Assembly (NCBI GenBank): GCA_009697495.1
Contig: SHUN01000088.1
Coordinates: 1 to 8,837 of the forward strand
Direction of reading: 5' to 3'
DNA length: 8,837 nt
Origin: Bryobacterales bacterium
GTDB lineage: Bacteria > Acidobacteriota > Terriglobia > Bryobacterales > Bryobacteraceae
Each line of letters opens with the position of its first letter. The stretch's first letter is position 1. Position numbers and translations under genes: made by a program. Below, in pieces: positions 1 to 7,148 of this stretch. The notes under the pieces were generated by a model that saw only the letters and a list, made by a program, of their open reading frames with translations, searched no databases and was not told where the DNA came from.

Positions 1-470
1 GCGATGTCCTGCATCTCGGCGGGCGAACGCGTGGCGCTGGAGAAAATCAACTGGCCAACCGGCAAGCTGCCGCCATCGAATCTTGTTATAAACGGGCCGA
101 CGACGCCGGGGGGCATGAACGCTCGTGAGCGGTTGACGTAGCCGACCACTTGCCCCATTGCCTGATCCATTTCGGTTCCGGGGTGAAAGACGAGCTTCAT
201 CAGCGACGCGCCCTGAATGTTCTTCGATTCGACGTGTTCAATGCCGGCAATGTAGAGGAAGTGATACTCGTAGTAATACGTGAGATAGCCTTCCATTTGC
301 GCGGGGTCCATGCCGCCGTAAGGCTGAGCGACATAGATCGTGGGTGCCCCGAGCGACGGGAAGATATCGATGGGCATGCGGGTGACCGCGAGCCCGGCGG
401 CAAGCACGACGGAGAGCACGGCGACAAGGACGGTGACGGGCCGGCGAAGGGCGGTGAGGATCAGCCACAT
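1..470 (-). CDS. RND efflux transporter permease, N-terminal part (runs off the window)
   Basis: This is the N-terminal 156 codons of a large inner-membrane, proton-driven RND pump of the AcrB/HAE1 type; the rest lies beyond position 1. The protein begins [15 protein letters not shown]. Residues about 11-30 form a hydrophobic first membrane helix, followed by the family motif [15 protein letters not shown] (31-45), the start of the periplasmic porter domain. A Tyr-rich stretch, [19 protein letters not shown] (62-80), replaces the usual region after the 'PGxxPxxVE' turn, and [10 protein letters not shown] (95-104) and MPPGVV (119-124) match conserved porter positions. The ATG at 470 lies 2 nt after the stop of the TolC-like gene, with GAGG about 12 nt upstream, so the two are surely co-transcribed. 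No membrane-fusion adaptor is visible between them; it may lie further downstream. The family is clear; the substrate cannot be told. Confidence 0.9.
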   Translation of the reverse strand, partial: MWLILTALRRPVTVLVAVLSVVLAAGLAVTRMPIDIFPSLGAPTIYVAQPYGGMDPAQMEGYLTYYYEYHFLYIAGIEHVESKNIQGASLMKLVFHPGTEMDQAMGQVVGYVNRSRAFMPPGVVGPFITRFDGGSLPVGQLIFSSATRSPAEMQDI

Positions 471-472
471 GG

Positions 473-1822
473 TTAGGGGAGCCTCGCAAGGAAGGGGGCG
501 AGATCGCCTTGGGTGTAAGCGACGGCGAGTTCGGCGCGCCAGACGGAGAGCCGGGCGAGTGCGGCGTCGATTTCGGATTGCGTGAGCTGGCGCTGCGCGT
601 CGGAGACTTCGAGCAGAGTGCCGAGGCCGGCGCGGTAGCGGGCCTGTGTTTGTTCAAGCACGGACCGCAGCGACTGTACCTGGCGGGGGGCAATGGCGGC
701 GATGCGGCGGGCGCCATCGAGTTGCGCGTTGGCTTGGCCGAGCCGGCCGCTGAGTTCGCGTTCAATTAATTCGCGGCGGGACTGTTCGCGGGTTTGGCGT
801 TGGAGTTCGATTTCCTTGCGGGCGCGAAGCTGGTGGTAATCGAGCAATGGAAGCGTGGCCGTAAAGCCGAGAGCCCAATTGCCGTGATCGGGATAGAGGC
901 CGCGGCCGAAGCCGCCGAAGGGGCCGGTGACGCGCGCGCCAGAGCCGCGGCCGAAAGCGGCGCCCTGAACGGAGAACTTGGGATACCAGCCCTTGTCGAT
1001 GAACTTCAGGCGGGCAATGATTTCTTCGATGGAGCGCTGCTGTTCCAGGAGTTGGGGGTGAGCGGCGGTGATTTTGCTGTGCGCGGGCGCGGGAGCTTCT
1101 GATTTGAGGAATGGTTCGGCGTCGAGATTTTTAATAGGCGCGCCGACGTACTGTTCAAGCAGCGCCTTGGCTTGGGCGACGGACTGTTCGGCGCGGATGA
1201 TCTGAGTCTCGACGAGGATGGATTCGGCCTGGATGCGGGCGAGGTCGGCGCCGGGCCGGAGTTCGGCCTTGGTGAGGGCTTCGATGATGACTTCGAACTC
1301 TTTGTAGCGGGTGATGCCGGCCTTGGCGGCGGCGACGGCCTGTTCGGCGGCGAGCGCGGTTAGGTAGGCGTCGGCGGCGGCGGCGGCTACGTCAAGTTTG
1401 GTGCGGACGACCGCGGCTTCGGCGCGGGCGCGGGCGGCGCTGGAGATATCGACCTCGGCTTGGCGGCGGCCGAAGTCGAAGGGTTCCCAGGAAACCAGGA
1501 CGCCGAGGGCGACACCAAAAGCGTTGCGGGCTTGGTCGCCGTCGATTTGGGGGCCGGAGATCGGTGGGATTACTGAGTTGGGCAGCAGCAGGCCGAAGAC
1601 GTTATTGGCGGTGGCGCGATTGACTTGGGCGATGCCATCGACGCGCGGGAGAAAAGCGGTGCGGGCGAGGGAAATGGCGGCGGCGGCTTCGTTCACTTGA
1701 TCGCGGGAAATCTGGATGGACGGATAGCGCTCGGAGGCGCGTTGGACGGCGTTCTTAAACGAGAGCGGAGCGTCCTGAGCGAGGCTGGACAGCGCGAGGG
1801 CAGTGGTAAAAAAGAGCTTCAT
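473..1822 (-). CDS. TolC-like outer membrane efflux protein (OEP family)
   Basis: This is a 449-residue outer membrane channel component that would dock with the RND pump encoded immediately downstream. Residues 1-15 ([15 protein letters not shown]) look like a Sec signal peptide with cleavage before QDAPL; there is no lipobox cysteine, so it is not a lipoprotein. The mature part shows the two-fold OEP repeat: an N-terminal half with [11 protein letters not shown] (111-121), long Ala-rich helices at about 122-170 and [12 protein letters not shown] (189-200), and a second half with a strand/helix pair at about 318-370 and [18 protein letters not shown] (396-413), a typical second-repeat signature. 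The frame is open upstream to 2047, but the ATG at 1822 gives the signal peptide and overlaps the lpxA stop as ATGA, implying translational coupling. Its SD is weak (TCGGA next to the ATG). Length and architecture are normal for the family. Confidence 0.9.
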   Translation of the reverse strand: MKLFFTTALALSSLAQDAPLSFKNAVQRASERYPSIQISRDQVNEAAAAISLARTAFLPRVDGIAQVNRATANNVFGLLLPNSVIPPISGPQIDGDQARNAFGVALGVLVSWEPFDFGRRQAEVDISSAARARAEAAVVRTKLDVAAAAADAYLTALAAEQAVAAAKAGITRYKEFEVIIEALTKAELRPGADLARIQAESILVETQIIRAEQSVAQAKALLEQYVGAPIKNLDAEPFLKSEAPAPAHSKITAAHPQLLEQQRSIEEIIARLKFIDKGWYPKFSVQGAAFGRGSGARVTGPFGGFGRGLYPDHGNWALGFTATLPLLDYHQLRARKEIELQRQTREQSRRELIERELSGRLGQANAQLDGARRIAAIAPRQVQSLRSVLEQTQARYRAGLGTLLEVSDAQRQLTQSEIDAALARLSVWRAELAVAYTQGDLAPFLARLP

Positions 1823-2628
1823 TCCGATTGATTTTTGCCGGCTTCGCGACAGATGCCGCGTTTGGAGTTGCGAACAAAACTCACGAGATGTTCCGTGAGC
1901 GGCCCGGCGAGCTCCGTTTCGATGCGATGCAACGCTACCGCCAATGGTAACCCGTTCCGGTACATCAGCCGGTAGGCCCTTTTTAACTGCTGAATTTCGG
2001 GGGCGGAAACTCCGGCGCGGCGAAGGCCGATGAGGTTGAGGCCGCAAGGCGAGATTTTGAAACCGGCATAAGTGAAGAAGGGCGGCGCGTCCAGACTGAC
2101 GCGTGTGTTGCCGCTGATGATGGCGAGTCTTCCTACTTTCCCGAATTGGTGAATGAGCACGCCGCCGGAGAGGAAGGCCTGATCTTCAATTTCGGCGTAG
2201 CCGGCGACGAGGGCGCAACTGGCGATGATGGTGCCGTTACCGATGATGGCGTTGTGGGCGATATGACCGGAGGTCATGATGAAGTTGTCGTCGCCAATAA
2301 CAGTGGAGGTTTCCGGCTTGGAGCCGCGGGAGATGGTGTAATGCTCGCGAATCTTGTTGCGATGTCCGATCTTGAGGAAACTGCGCTGGCCGCCAAAGGC
2401 TTTGTCCAGAGGGTCGGTGCCGAGGACGGTTTGCGCGGAGATTTCGTTCTCGTCGCCGAGGGTGGTCCAGCGCTTAATAAACACGTAGGGCTCCAGGACG
2501 TTGTTGGCACCGATGGTCACGTCTTCTTCAACGATGCAGAATTCGCCGATCACAGTTTGAGGGCCGATATGGGCGCCGGGATGGACTTTCGCCGTGGAGG
2601 CGATACGGGCGGACGGATCAATGGCCAT
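1819..2628 (-). CDS. lpxA: UDP-N-acetylglucosamine acyltransferase
   Basis: LpxA transfers a 3-hydroxyacyl chain from ACP to the 3-OH of UDP-GlcNAc, the first step of lipid A synthesis, in the cytosol as a homotrimer. The 269-residue protein has a left-handed beta-helix of hexapeptide repeats from residue 4 to about 185 and a helical C-terminus (about 195-265). The motif GHIAHN puts His at 122 and 125; His125 is the E. coli catalytic base. VLIHQF carries His160, and Gly173 occupies the acyl-ruler position. The register with E. coli supports the start at 2628 (MAIDPSAR). In-frame ATGs at 2643 and 2652 would add 5 or 8 residues; none has a good Shine-Dalgarno site. It is divergent from lpxD and heads the operon with tolC and the RND gene. 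The usual neighbours fabZ and lpxB are absent from this window. Confidence 0.95.
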   Translation of the reverse strand: MAIDPSARIASTAKVHPGAHIGPQTVIGEFCIVEEDVTIGANNVLEPYVFIKRWTTLGDENEISAQTVLGTDPLDKAFGGQRSFLKIGHRNKIREHYTISRGSKPETSTVIGDDNFIMTSGHIAHNAIIGNGTIIASCALVAGYAEIEDQAFLSGGVLIHQFGKVGRLAIISGNTRVSLDAPPFFTYAGFKISPCGLNLIGLRRAGVSAPEIQQLKRAYRLMYRNGLPLAVALHRIETELAGPLTEHLVSFVRNSKRGICREAGKNQSE

Positions 2629-2650
2629 GCGTCTTCGTATCATACAAGTC
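2629..2650. promoter_or_regulatory. Candidate bidirectional -10 element between lpxA and lpxD
   Basis: The 22 bp between the two chosen ATGs contain the odd palindrome GTATCATAC (2637-2645). Read on the plus strand it gives TATCAT (2638-2643), 7 nt before the lpxD ATG; on the minus strand it gives TATGAT (2644-2639), 10 nt before the lpxA ATG. Each matches TATAAT at 5 of 6 positions in an otherwise GC-rich setting. No good -35 hexamer is visible for either. If used, both messages would start at or within a few nucleotides of their start codons, which agrees with the missing Shine-Dalgarno sites. This is inference from sequence only. Confidence 0.4.
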
Positions 2651-3664
2651 ATGCGTGTATGCGATTTGGCTTTTCGGCTCCAAGCCCCATTTGAGGGCGA
2701 TGGCGAGTTAGAGATTCGGCGGGCGCTGGCGGTGGAGGAGGCGGGGGCTTCCGATTTGGCGTTCGCGGCGGGAAGGAAGGGCGTCGCGATGGCCGCGGCT
2801 TCGACGGCGGGATGCCTGATTGTCGACGATGCGTTTCCGGCGGGGCGAACTCTGATTCGTGTGAAGGATCCGCGTACAGCCTTCGCAATGGCTCTGATGA
2901 TGCTGTACCCGGCGAAGAAGTTCGGGGCGGGCGTGCATGGGTCGGCGGTGGTGGCTGCGTCGGCTACTTTGGGGGACGGCATTTTCATCGGACCGCACGC
3001 CGTGATTGGGGAGCGGGCGGTGATCGGCGCGGGCGCTGTGATTGGGGCGGGCTGTTTTGTAGGCGACGATGTTGAAATTGGCGCGGGCAGCCTGCTGCAT
3101 CCGCGGGTGACGATTTACGACGGCGTGCGTGTTGGCGAGCGGGCTGTGCTCCATAGCGGCGTAGTGCTGGGCGCCGATGGTTTCGGGTTTGTGCGCATTG
3201 GCGACGCGTATCAGAAATTCCCGCAGGTCGGTACCGTGGAAGTCGGAGACGATTGCGAAATTGGCGCGAATTCGACGGTTGACCGGGCCGCGCTGGGCGT
3301 GACGAAGTTGGGGAATGGCGTGAAGCTGGACAATATGGTGCATATCGGGCACAACTGCCGGATTGAGGACGATGTGGTGATAGCGGCGCAGACGGGGATG
3401 TCGGGCGGGTGCGTGATTGAGGCGGGCGCGGTGATTGGCGGGCAGGTGGGAATGGGGGATAAGGTGCGCGTCGAGTCGGGCGCGGTGCTGGGATCTGGCA
3501 GCGGCGTGCTGACCTCGAAAATCGTGCGCGGCGGAACCACATACTGGGGCACGCCGGCGCGGCCGTTGAAGGAATATTTACGCCAGTTGGCACACGTCGC
3601 GAATCTGCCGGAATTGGCGGCTCGTGTTAAGGAATTGGAGAAGAAAGCGGATGCGTCGATATAG
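2651..3664 (+). CDS. lpxD: UDP-3-O-(3-hydroxyacyl)glucosamine N-acyltransferase
   Basis: LpxD adds the N-linked 3-hydroxyacyl chain to UDP-3-O-acylglucosamine, the third lipid A step, in the cytosol. With the ATG at 2651 it is 337 residues. Residues 1-85 (MRVCDLAFRLQ onwards) form the N-terminal uridine-binding domain typical of LpxD; about 90-300 is a long left-handed beta-helix with many hexapeptide repeats such as GAGAVIGAG; the C-terminus is helical (KEYLRQLAHVANLPELAARV). GADGFGFV (about 174-181) and VHIGHNC are LpxD signatures; the second gives His234, matching E. coli catalytic His239. Alternative starts at 2621 (ATG, weak GGACGG upstream) or 2594 would overlap lpxA; 2651 best fits family length but lacks a Shine-Dalgarno site. 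The + strand of this gene is extremely G-rich compared with the next gene. Confidence 0.95.
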   Translation: MRVCDLAFRLQAPFEGDGELEIRRALAVEEAGASDLAFAAGRKGVAMAAASTAGCLIVDDAFPAGRTLIRVKDPRTAFAMALMMLYPAKKFGAGVHGSAVVAASATLGDGIFIGPHAVIGERAVIGAGAVIGAGCFVGDDVEIGAGSLLHPRVTIYDGVRVGERAVLHSGVVLGADGFGFVRIGDAYQKFPQVGTVEVGDDCEIGANSTVDRAALGVTKLGNGVKLDNMVHIGHNCRIEDDVVIAAQTGMSGGCVIEAGAVIGGQVGMGDKVRVESGAVLGSGSGVLTSKIVRGGTTYWGTPARPLKEYLRQLAHVANLPELAARVKELEKKADASI

Positions 3665-3707
3665 GCGGACCGGTATCCCCACCCCCAATCCGCTAACCTG
3701 AAATCCT
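3665..3707. other. lpxD-carbonic anhydrase gap at a GC-skew switch point
   Basis: This 43-bp gap marks an abrupt change in base composition. The plus strand is G-rich over C on the left, through both minus-strand and plus-strand genes, and C-rich over G on the right, again in both orientations. By hand count, 3421-3480 has G34/C9 while 3661-3720 has G9/C25. The gap holds a weak inverted repeat (GCGGA at 3665-3669 with TCCGC at 3689-3693) and a TAACCT box at 3694-3699. I find no dif-like sequence and no convincing terminator. Confidence 0.6.
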
Positions 3708-4319
3708 ATGCACTCCATCCGCAAAGGTGTAGTCACATTCCAGCGCTACGTCTTCCCGCAACACAAGGCGCTCTTCAGCCGCCTCGCCCTCGGCCAGACA
3801 CCCGCCGCCCTCTTCATCACGTGCGCCGATTCCCGCGTCGATCCCACCCTCATCACCCACTCCCACCCCGGCGAACTCTTCGTCGACCGCAACGCCGGCA
3901 ACTTCATGCCGCCCTTCCATGGTGAAAACGCCAGCGAAGCCGCCGGCCTCGAATACGCGCTCAAGGTTCTCAAGATCCCTAACATCATCATCTGCGGCCA
4001 CACCGACTGCGGCGCAATGAAAGCCGTTTGGCATCCCGAAAGGGCCAAGGATCTGCCGTCAGTCACTCGCTGGCTCACCAACGGCAAGGAAGCCCGCCGC
4101 CATGTGATGGCCATGAAACTGCCCGAAGACCAGCAACTCAACGCCATCACCCAGCGCAACATCGTCAACCAACTGCAAAATCTCCGCACCTATCCCGTCG
4201 TTCGCCACGCACTCGAAGCCGGCACGCTCGACATCGCCGGCTGGGTCTACGACATCGAGCACGGCAAAGTCCTCGAGTACGCCCCGGCCACCGATTCCTT
4301 CGAGATTCTTCGCGCCTAA
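3708..4319 (+). CDS. Beta-class carbonic anhydrase
   Basis: This zinc enzyme interconverts CO2 and bicarbonate, probably in the cytosol since no signal peptide is present. The 203-residue protein has the beta-class zinc site: Cys39, Asp41 and Arg43 in [10 protein letters not shown], and His98 and Cys101 in [13 protein letters not shown]. The Asp-Arg dyad and the RNAGN motif (61-65) are also present. Length is normal for bacterial or cyanobacterial-type beta enzymes. The ATG at 3708 is the only sensible start because it precedes the N-terminal helix ([16 protein letters not shown]); there is no Shine-Dalgarno site, but TAACCT (TANNNT type) sits 8 nt upstream, compatible with a leaderless message. 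Its stop overlaps the convergent glnA stop by 4 bp, so there is no room for a terminator between them. It lies 43 bp after lpxD but differs sharply in strand composition. Confidence 0.93.
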   Translation: MHSIRKGVVTFQRYVFPQHKALFSRLALGQTPAALFITCADSRVDPTLITHSHPGELFVDRNAGNFMPPFHGENASEAAGLEYALKVLKIPNIIICGHTDCGAMKAVWHPERAKDLPSVTRWLTNGKEARRHVMAMKLPEDQQLNAITQRNIVNQLQNLRTYPVVRHALEAGTLDIAGWVYDIEHGKVLEYAPATDSFEILRA

Positions 4320-5725
4320 ATATCGTAATAGAGCGAAAATTCATACGGATGCGGGCGCAACCGTACCGCCTCCGCCTCATGCTTCCGCTTGTAGGAAATG
4401 TAAGTCTCCAGCAACTCTTCCGTGAACACATCGCCCTTCAACAGGAAGTGGTGGTCCTCCTCCAGGCAAAACAGCGCCTCCTCCAGCGAAGCCGGCATCG
4501 ACGGCACCCGCTTCAACTCCTCCGGCGACAAGTCGTAAAAATCTTTATCCAACGGATCGCCCGGATCAATCTTGTTCACCACGCCATCCAGGCCCGCCAT
4601 CAACATCGCCGCAAACGCCAGATACGGGTTGCAACTCGGGTCCGGCGGACGGAACTCCACCCGCTTCGCCTTCGCATGCGCCGAGTACATCGGAATCCGG
4701 CACGCCGCCGACCGGTTTCTCCGGCTATACGCCAAATTCACCGGAGCCTCATAACCCGGCACCAGCCGTTTATAACTATTCGTCGTCGGCGCAATAATGG
4801 CCGACAGCGCCCGCGCGTGCTTCAGCAGTCCGCCTATGTACCACAGAGCCATCTGGCTCATGCCTGCGTAACCATCTCCGGCGAACAACGGCGCGCCGCC
4901 CTTCCATAACGACTGATGACAGTGCATCCCGCTGCCTGCGTCGCCAAACAGCGGCTTCGGCATGAAAGTAACAGTCTTGCCGTGCTTATAAGCTACATTC
5001 CGCACGATGTACTTGTAAGTCATCATGTTATCGGCGGACTTAACCAGTGTGTTATATTTCTGATCGATTTCGCACTGCCCGCCCGTCGCCACCTCGTGAT
5101 GATGACACTCAATCACCAATCCGGCGCGCTCCATCACTTCCACCATTTCCGCCCGTAAATCCTGGTAATGGTCGGTCGGCGGCACCGGGAAATAACCCTC
5201 GCGGTAACGCGGCCGGTACCCCTGATTGTTCTCCTTCCGCCCGCTGTTCCACTGGCCTTCCTCCGCGTCGATCTGATAAAACGCCGCGTGCCGCTTGGAC
5301 TCAAAACTCACGTTGTCGAATACAAAGAACTCCGCCTCCGCTCCGATGTAACAAGTATCGGCCACTCCGGAGTTAGTCAAATAGGCCTCCGCCTTACGCG
5401 CGATGTTACGAGGATCCCGGTCATACCGCTGCTTCGTAATCGGATCCTGAATCGTGCCCAGCATGATCAGCGTCGGCACTTTGAAAAACGGATCCAGAAT
5501 GGCCGTCGAAGGATCGGGGATAATCAACATGTCGCTCTCGTTGATAGCCGCCCAGCCGCGGATCGACGATCCATCAATCCCGAATCCCTCTTCGAACGAA
5601 TCCTCCGTCAACTGCGAAATGGGATACGTGATATGGTGCTGCAAACCCGGTATATCGGTAAACCGGATATCCACCTGCCGCGCGCCTTCGGCTTTGGCAA
5701 ACGCCAGAACATCCTTCGGACTCAT
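4316..5725 (-). CDS. glnA: Glutamine synthetase, GSI-beta type (adenylylation-competent)
   Basis: This enzyme makes glutamine from glutamate, ammonium and ATP as a cytosolic dodecamer. The protein is 469 residues, the same length as E. coli GlnA, and its register nearly matches. Visible sites are Asp51/Ser54 region in IDGSSIRGW, metal ligands Glu130 and Glu132 (GAEAEFF), Glu211 (HHHEVA), Glu219 (QCEID), His268 (GMHCHQ), flap Glu326 (PGYEAPV), and Glu357/Arg359 (VEFRPPDP). The roughly 25-residue GSI-beta insertion lies at about 150-175. Tyr397 in [10 protein letters not shown] is the adenylylation site, so GlnE/GlnB-type control is expected. The start at 5725 is fixed by GGAGG 5 nt upstream; a TTG at 5737 overlaps that site and is rejected. 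It diverges from xseA and converges on the carbonic anhydrase gene. Confidence 0.96.
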   Translation of the reverse strand: MSPKDVLAFAKAEGARQVDIRFTDIPGLQHHITYPISQLTEDSFEEGFGIDGSSIRGWAAINESDMLIIPDPSTAILDPFFKVPTLIMLGTIQDPITKQRYDRDPRNIARKAEAYLTNSGVADTCYIGAEAEFFVFDNVSFESKRHAAFYQIDAEEGQWNSGRKENNQGYRPRYREGYFPVPPTDHYQDLRAEMVEVMERAGLVIECHHHEVATGGQCEIDQKYNTLVKSADNMMTYKYIVRNVAYKHGKTVTFMPKPLFGDAGSGMHCHQSLWKGGAPLFAGDGYAGMSQMALWYIGGLLKHARALSAIIAPTTNSYKRLVPGYEAPVNLAYSRRNRSAACRIPMYSAHAKAKRVEFRPPDPSCNPYLAFAAMLMAGLDGVVNKIDPGDPLDKDFYDLSPEELKRVPSMPASLEEALFCLEEDHHFLLKGDVFTEELLETYISYKRKHEAEAVRLRPHPYEFSLYYDI

Positions 5726-5789
5726 GGGAACCTCCAACGTGGAAAGATAAGTATGATGACTCGTTTAGCCTAACAAATCGAATCTCCCA
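5726..5789. promoter_or_regulatory. Divergent glnA/xseA promoter region
   Basis: These 64 bp must hold the promoters of both genes unless they lie inside the coding regions. For xseA, TATGAT at 5752-5757 matches TATAAT at 5 of 6 and lies 32 nt before the ATG, but no -35 is obvious. For glnA, the minus strand shows TTGTTA (5776-5771) and, 15 bp further, CATACT (5755-5750), a weak pair with short spacing. The two -10 candidates overlap. I see no sigma-54 GG-N10-GC pattern and no NtrC-like dyad here. The short dyad TTAGCCTAA (5765-5773) is unexplained. Confidence 0.35.
5731..5735 (-). promoter_or_regulatory. Shine-Dalgarno site of glnA
   Basis: On the minus strand the sequence reads GGAGGTTCCCATG: a perfect GGAGG with a 5-nt spacer to the ATG at 5725. 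It decides the start against the in-frame TTG at 5737, which would place the site inside the coding region. Confidence 0.85.
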
Positions 5790-7148
5790 ATGGACCACAT
5801 TATCGACAACCAACGCCGCGAATACTCCGTCGGCGAACTCACCGCCGAAATTGGCGAACTCCTCACCGATGCCTACTCCGGCATCTGGGTCCGCGGCGAA
5901 ATCTCCGGTCTAAAACTCGCCGCTTCCGGCCATGCCTATTTCACTCTGAAGGACAGCCGCGCCACGCTCCGCGCTGCCTGCTGGAAAGGCGCCTACCGCC
6001 TCTTAAAGTTCAAGCCCAGGGACGGCGCCGAAGTCCTCGTCCGCGGCCGCATCGAAGTCTACGAGCCCCGCGGCGAGTATCAGCTTATCGTCGAGACCAT
6101 CGAGCCCGTCGGCGCCGGCGCCCTTCAGGCCGCATTCGAAAAACTCAAAGCCAAACTCGCCGCCGAAGGCCTCTTCGACCCCGCTCGCAAGCGCCCCCTC
6201 CCGCGCCTCCCCCGCCGCATCGGCATCGTCACCAGCCCTACCGGCGCAGTCATCCGCGACATCCTCCACGTCATCGAACGACGCTTCCCCGGCCTCCACA
6301 TTCGCCTCTTCCCCGCCCTCGTTCAGGGGAAGGACGCACCCGCGCAAGTCATCGCCGGCCTCGATTACTTCAGCCAAAATCCCTGGGCCGACGTCGTCAT
6401 CCTCGCCCGAGGCGGCGGATCGCTCGAAGACCTTTGGACGTTCAACGAAGAAGAAGTCGCCCGCGCCATAGCCCGTAGCGCGACGCCCGTCATCTCCGCC
6501 ATCGGCCACGAAACCGATTTCACCATCGCCGATTTCGTCGCCGACCGCCGCGCCCCCACCCCCTCCGCCGCCGCCGAAATCGTCACCGAATCCCGCGAAG
6601 CCATTTACAACCAGGTCCTCACGGCCCAGTCCCGCATCGCCCAGGCCATCCATCTTCGACTCTCCCGAGCCGCCCGCCGCCTCGGTGAACTCGGCACCCA
6701 GCGCGCCCAAATGACCATCGAGCGCCGCCTCTTCCGCGCCGGCCAGCGACTCGACGACGCCGCCCAGGAACTTCGTGACGCCATTAACGCCCATCTCAGC
6801 GAAAGCACCACGCAATGGGAGAGTTTGGACCGCCGCCTCCGCCGCCTCGATCTGCGTCTCCGCTTGCAAAGCGCAAAGTTCCGGTCTAGCCAGGGCGAAG
6901 CCCAACTCGCCGCCGCCATCGCGCGCCGCCTTACCCTGGCCCAGACAAAAACCAACCTCCTCGCCGCGCGCCTGCAAGCCCTCAACCCCTTGCAAATACT
7001 GGAGCGCGGCTTCGCCGTGGTCACCCTCCCCGGCGGCCGGGTCCTCCGCCGCCCCGCCGAAGCGCCGCCCGGCACGACACTCCAAATCCGCCTCGCCGAG
7101 GGCATCGCCGCCGCCACAGCCACAGGCCCCCATCAACCGCTGGAATAG
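5790..7148 (+). CDS. xseA: Exodeoxyribonuclease VII large subunit
   Basis: XseA is the catalytic subunit of exonuclease VII, which degrades single-stranded DNA to oligonucleotides from both ends in the cytosol and acts in repair. The 452-residue protein has an N-terminal OB-fold (about 10-105, with IWVRGEISG at 32-40 and the YFTLKD strand), then the nuclease domain with GIVTSPTGAVIRD (145-157), ARGGGSLEDLW (206-216), PVISAIGHETD (233-243) and DFVADRRAPTPSAAAE (248-263), all family hallmarks. Residues about 265-405 are a long helical coiled-coil arm rich in Arg, Ala and Leu, and the C-terminus has the LNPLQILERGFAVV motif. Length is normal. The ATG at 5790 fits the family N-terminus but has no clear Shine-Dalgarno site. 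The small subunit gene xseB is not next to it. The + strand coding sequence is strongly C-rich. Confidence 0.95.
   Translation: MDHIIDNQRREYSVGELTAEIGELLTDAYSGIWVRGEISGLKLAASGHAYFTLKDSRATLRAACWKGAYRLLKFKPRDGAEVLVRGRIEVYEPRGEYQLIVETIEPVGAGALQAAFEKLKAKLAAEGLFDPARKRPLPRLPRRIGIVTSPTGAVIRDILHVIERRFPGLHIRLFPALVQGKDAPAQVIAGLDYFSQNPWADVVILARGGGSLEDLWTFNEEEVARAIARSATPVISAIGHETDFTIADFVADRRAPTPSAAAEIVTESREAIYNQVLTAQSRIAQAIHLRLSRAARRLGELGTQRAQMTIERRLFRAGQRLDDAAQELRDAINAHLSESTTQWESLDRRLRRLDLRLRLQSAKFRSSQGEAQLAAAIARRLTLAQTKTNLLAARLQALNPLQILERGFAVVTLPGGRVLRRPAEAPPGTTLQIRLAEGIAAATATGPHQPLE

Noticed and set aside
1823..2047. N-terminal extension of the TolC-like protein up to 2047
   Set aside because: It lies within lpxA in another frame, is Arg/Ser-rich, and would bury the signal peptide beginning at 1822.
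2629..2988. N-terminal extension of LpxA up to 2988
   Set aside because: It would overlap the lpxD coding region by over 300 bp and has no LpxA similarity; the E. coli register fits a start at 2628.
3665..3707. A dif site at the skew switch
   Set aside because: The 43-bp gap is C-rich and has no pair of XerC/XerD-like arms around an A/T-rich centre; any dif would have to lie elsewhere.
4028..4909. Plus-strand open frame (293 codons) across the carbonic anhydrase/glnA junction
   Set aside because: Arg/His/Gln-rich translation typical of a frame shadow, overlapping two convincing genes.
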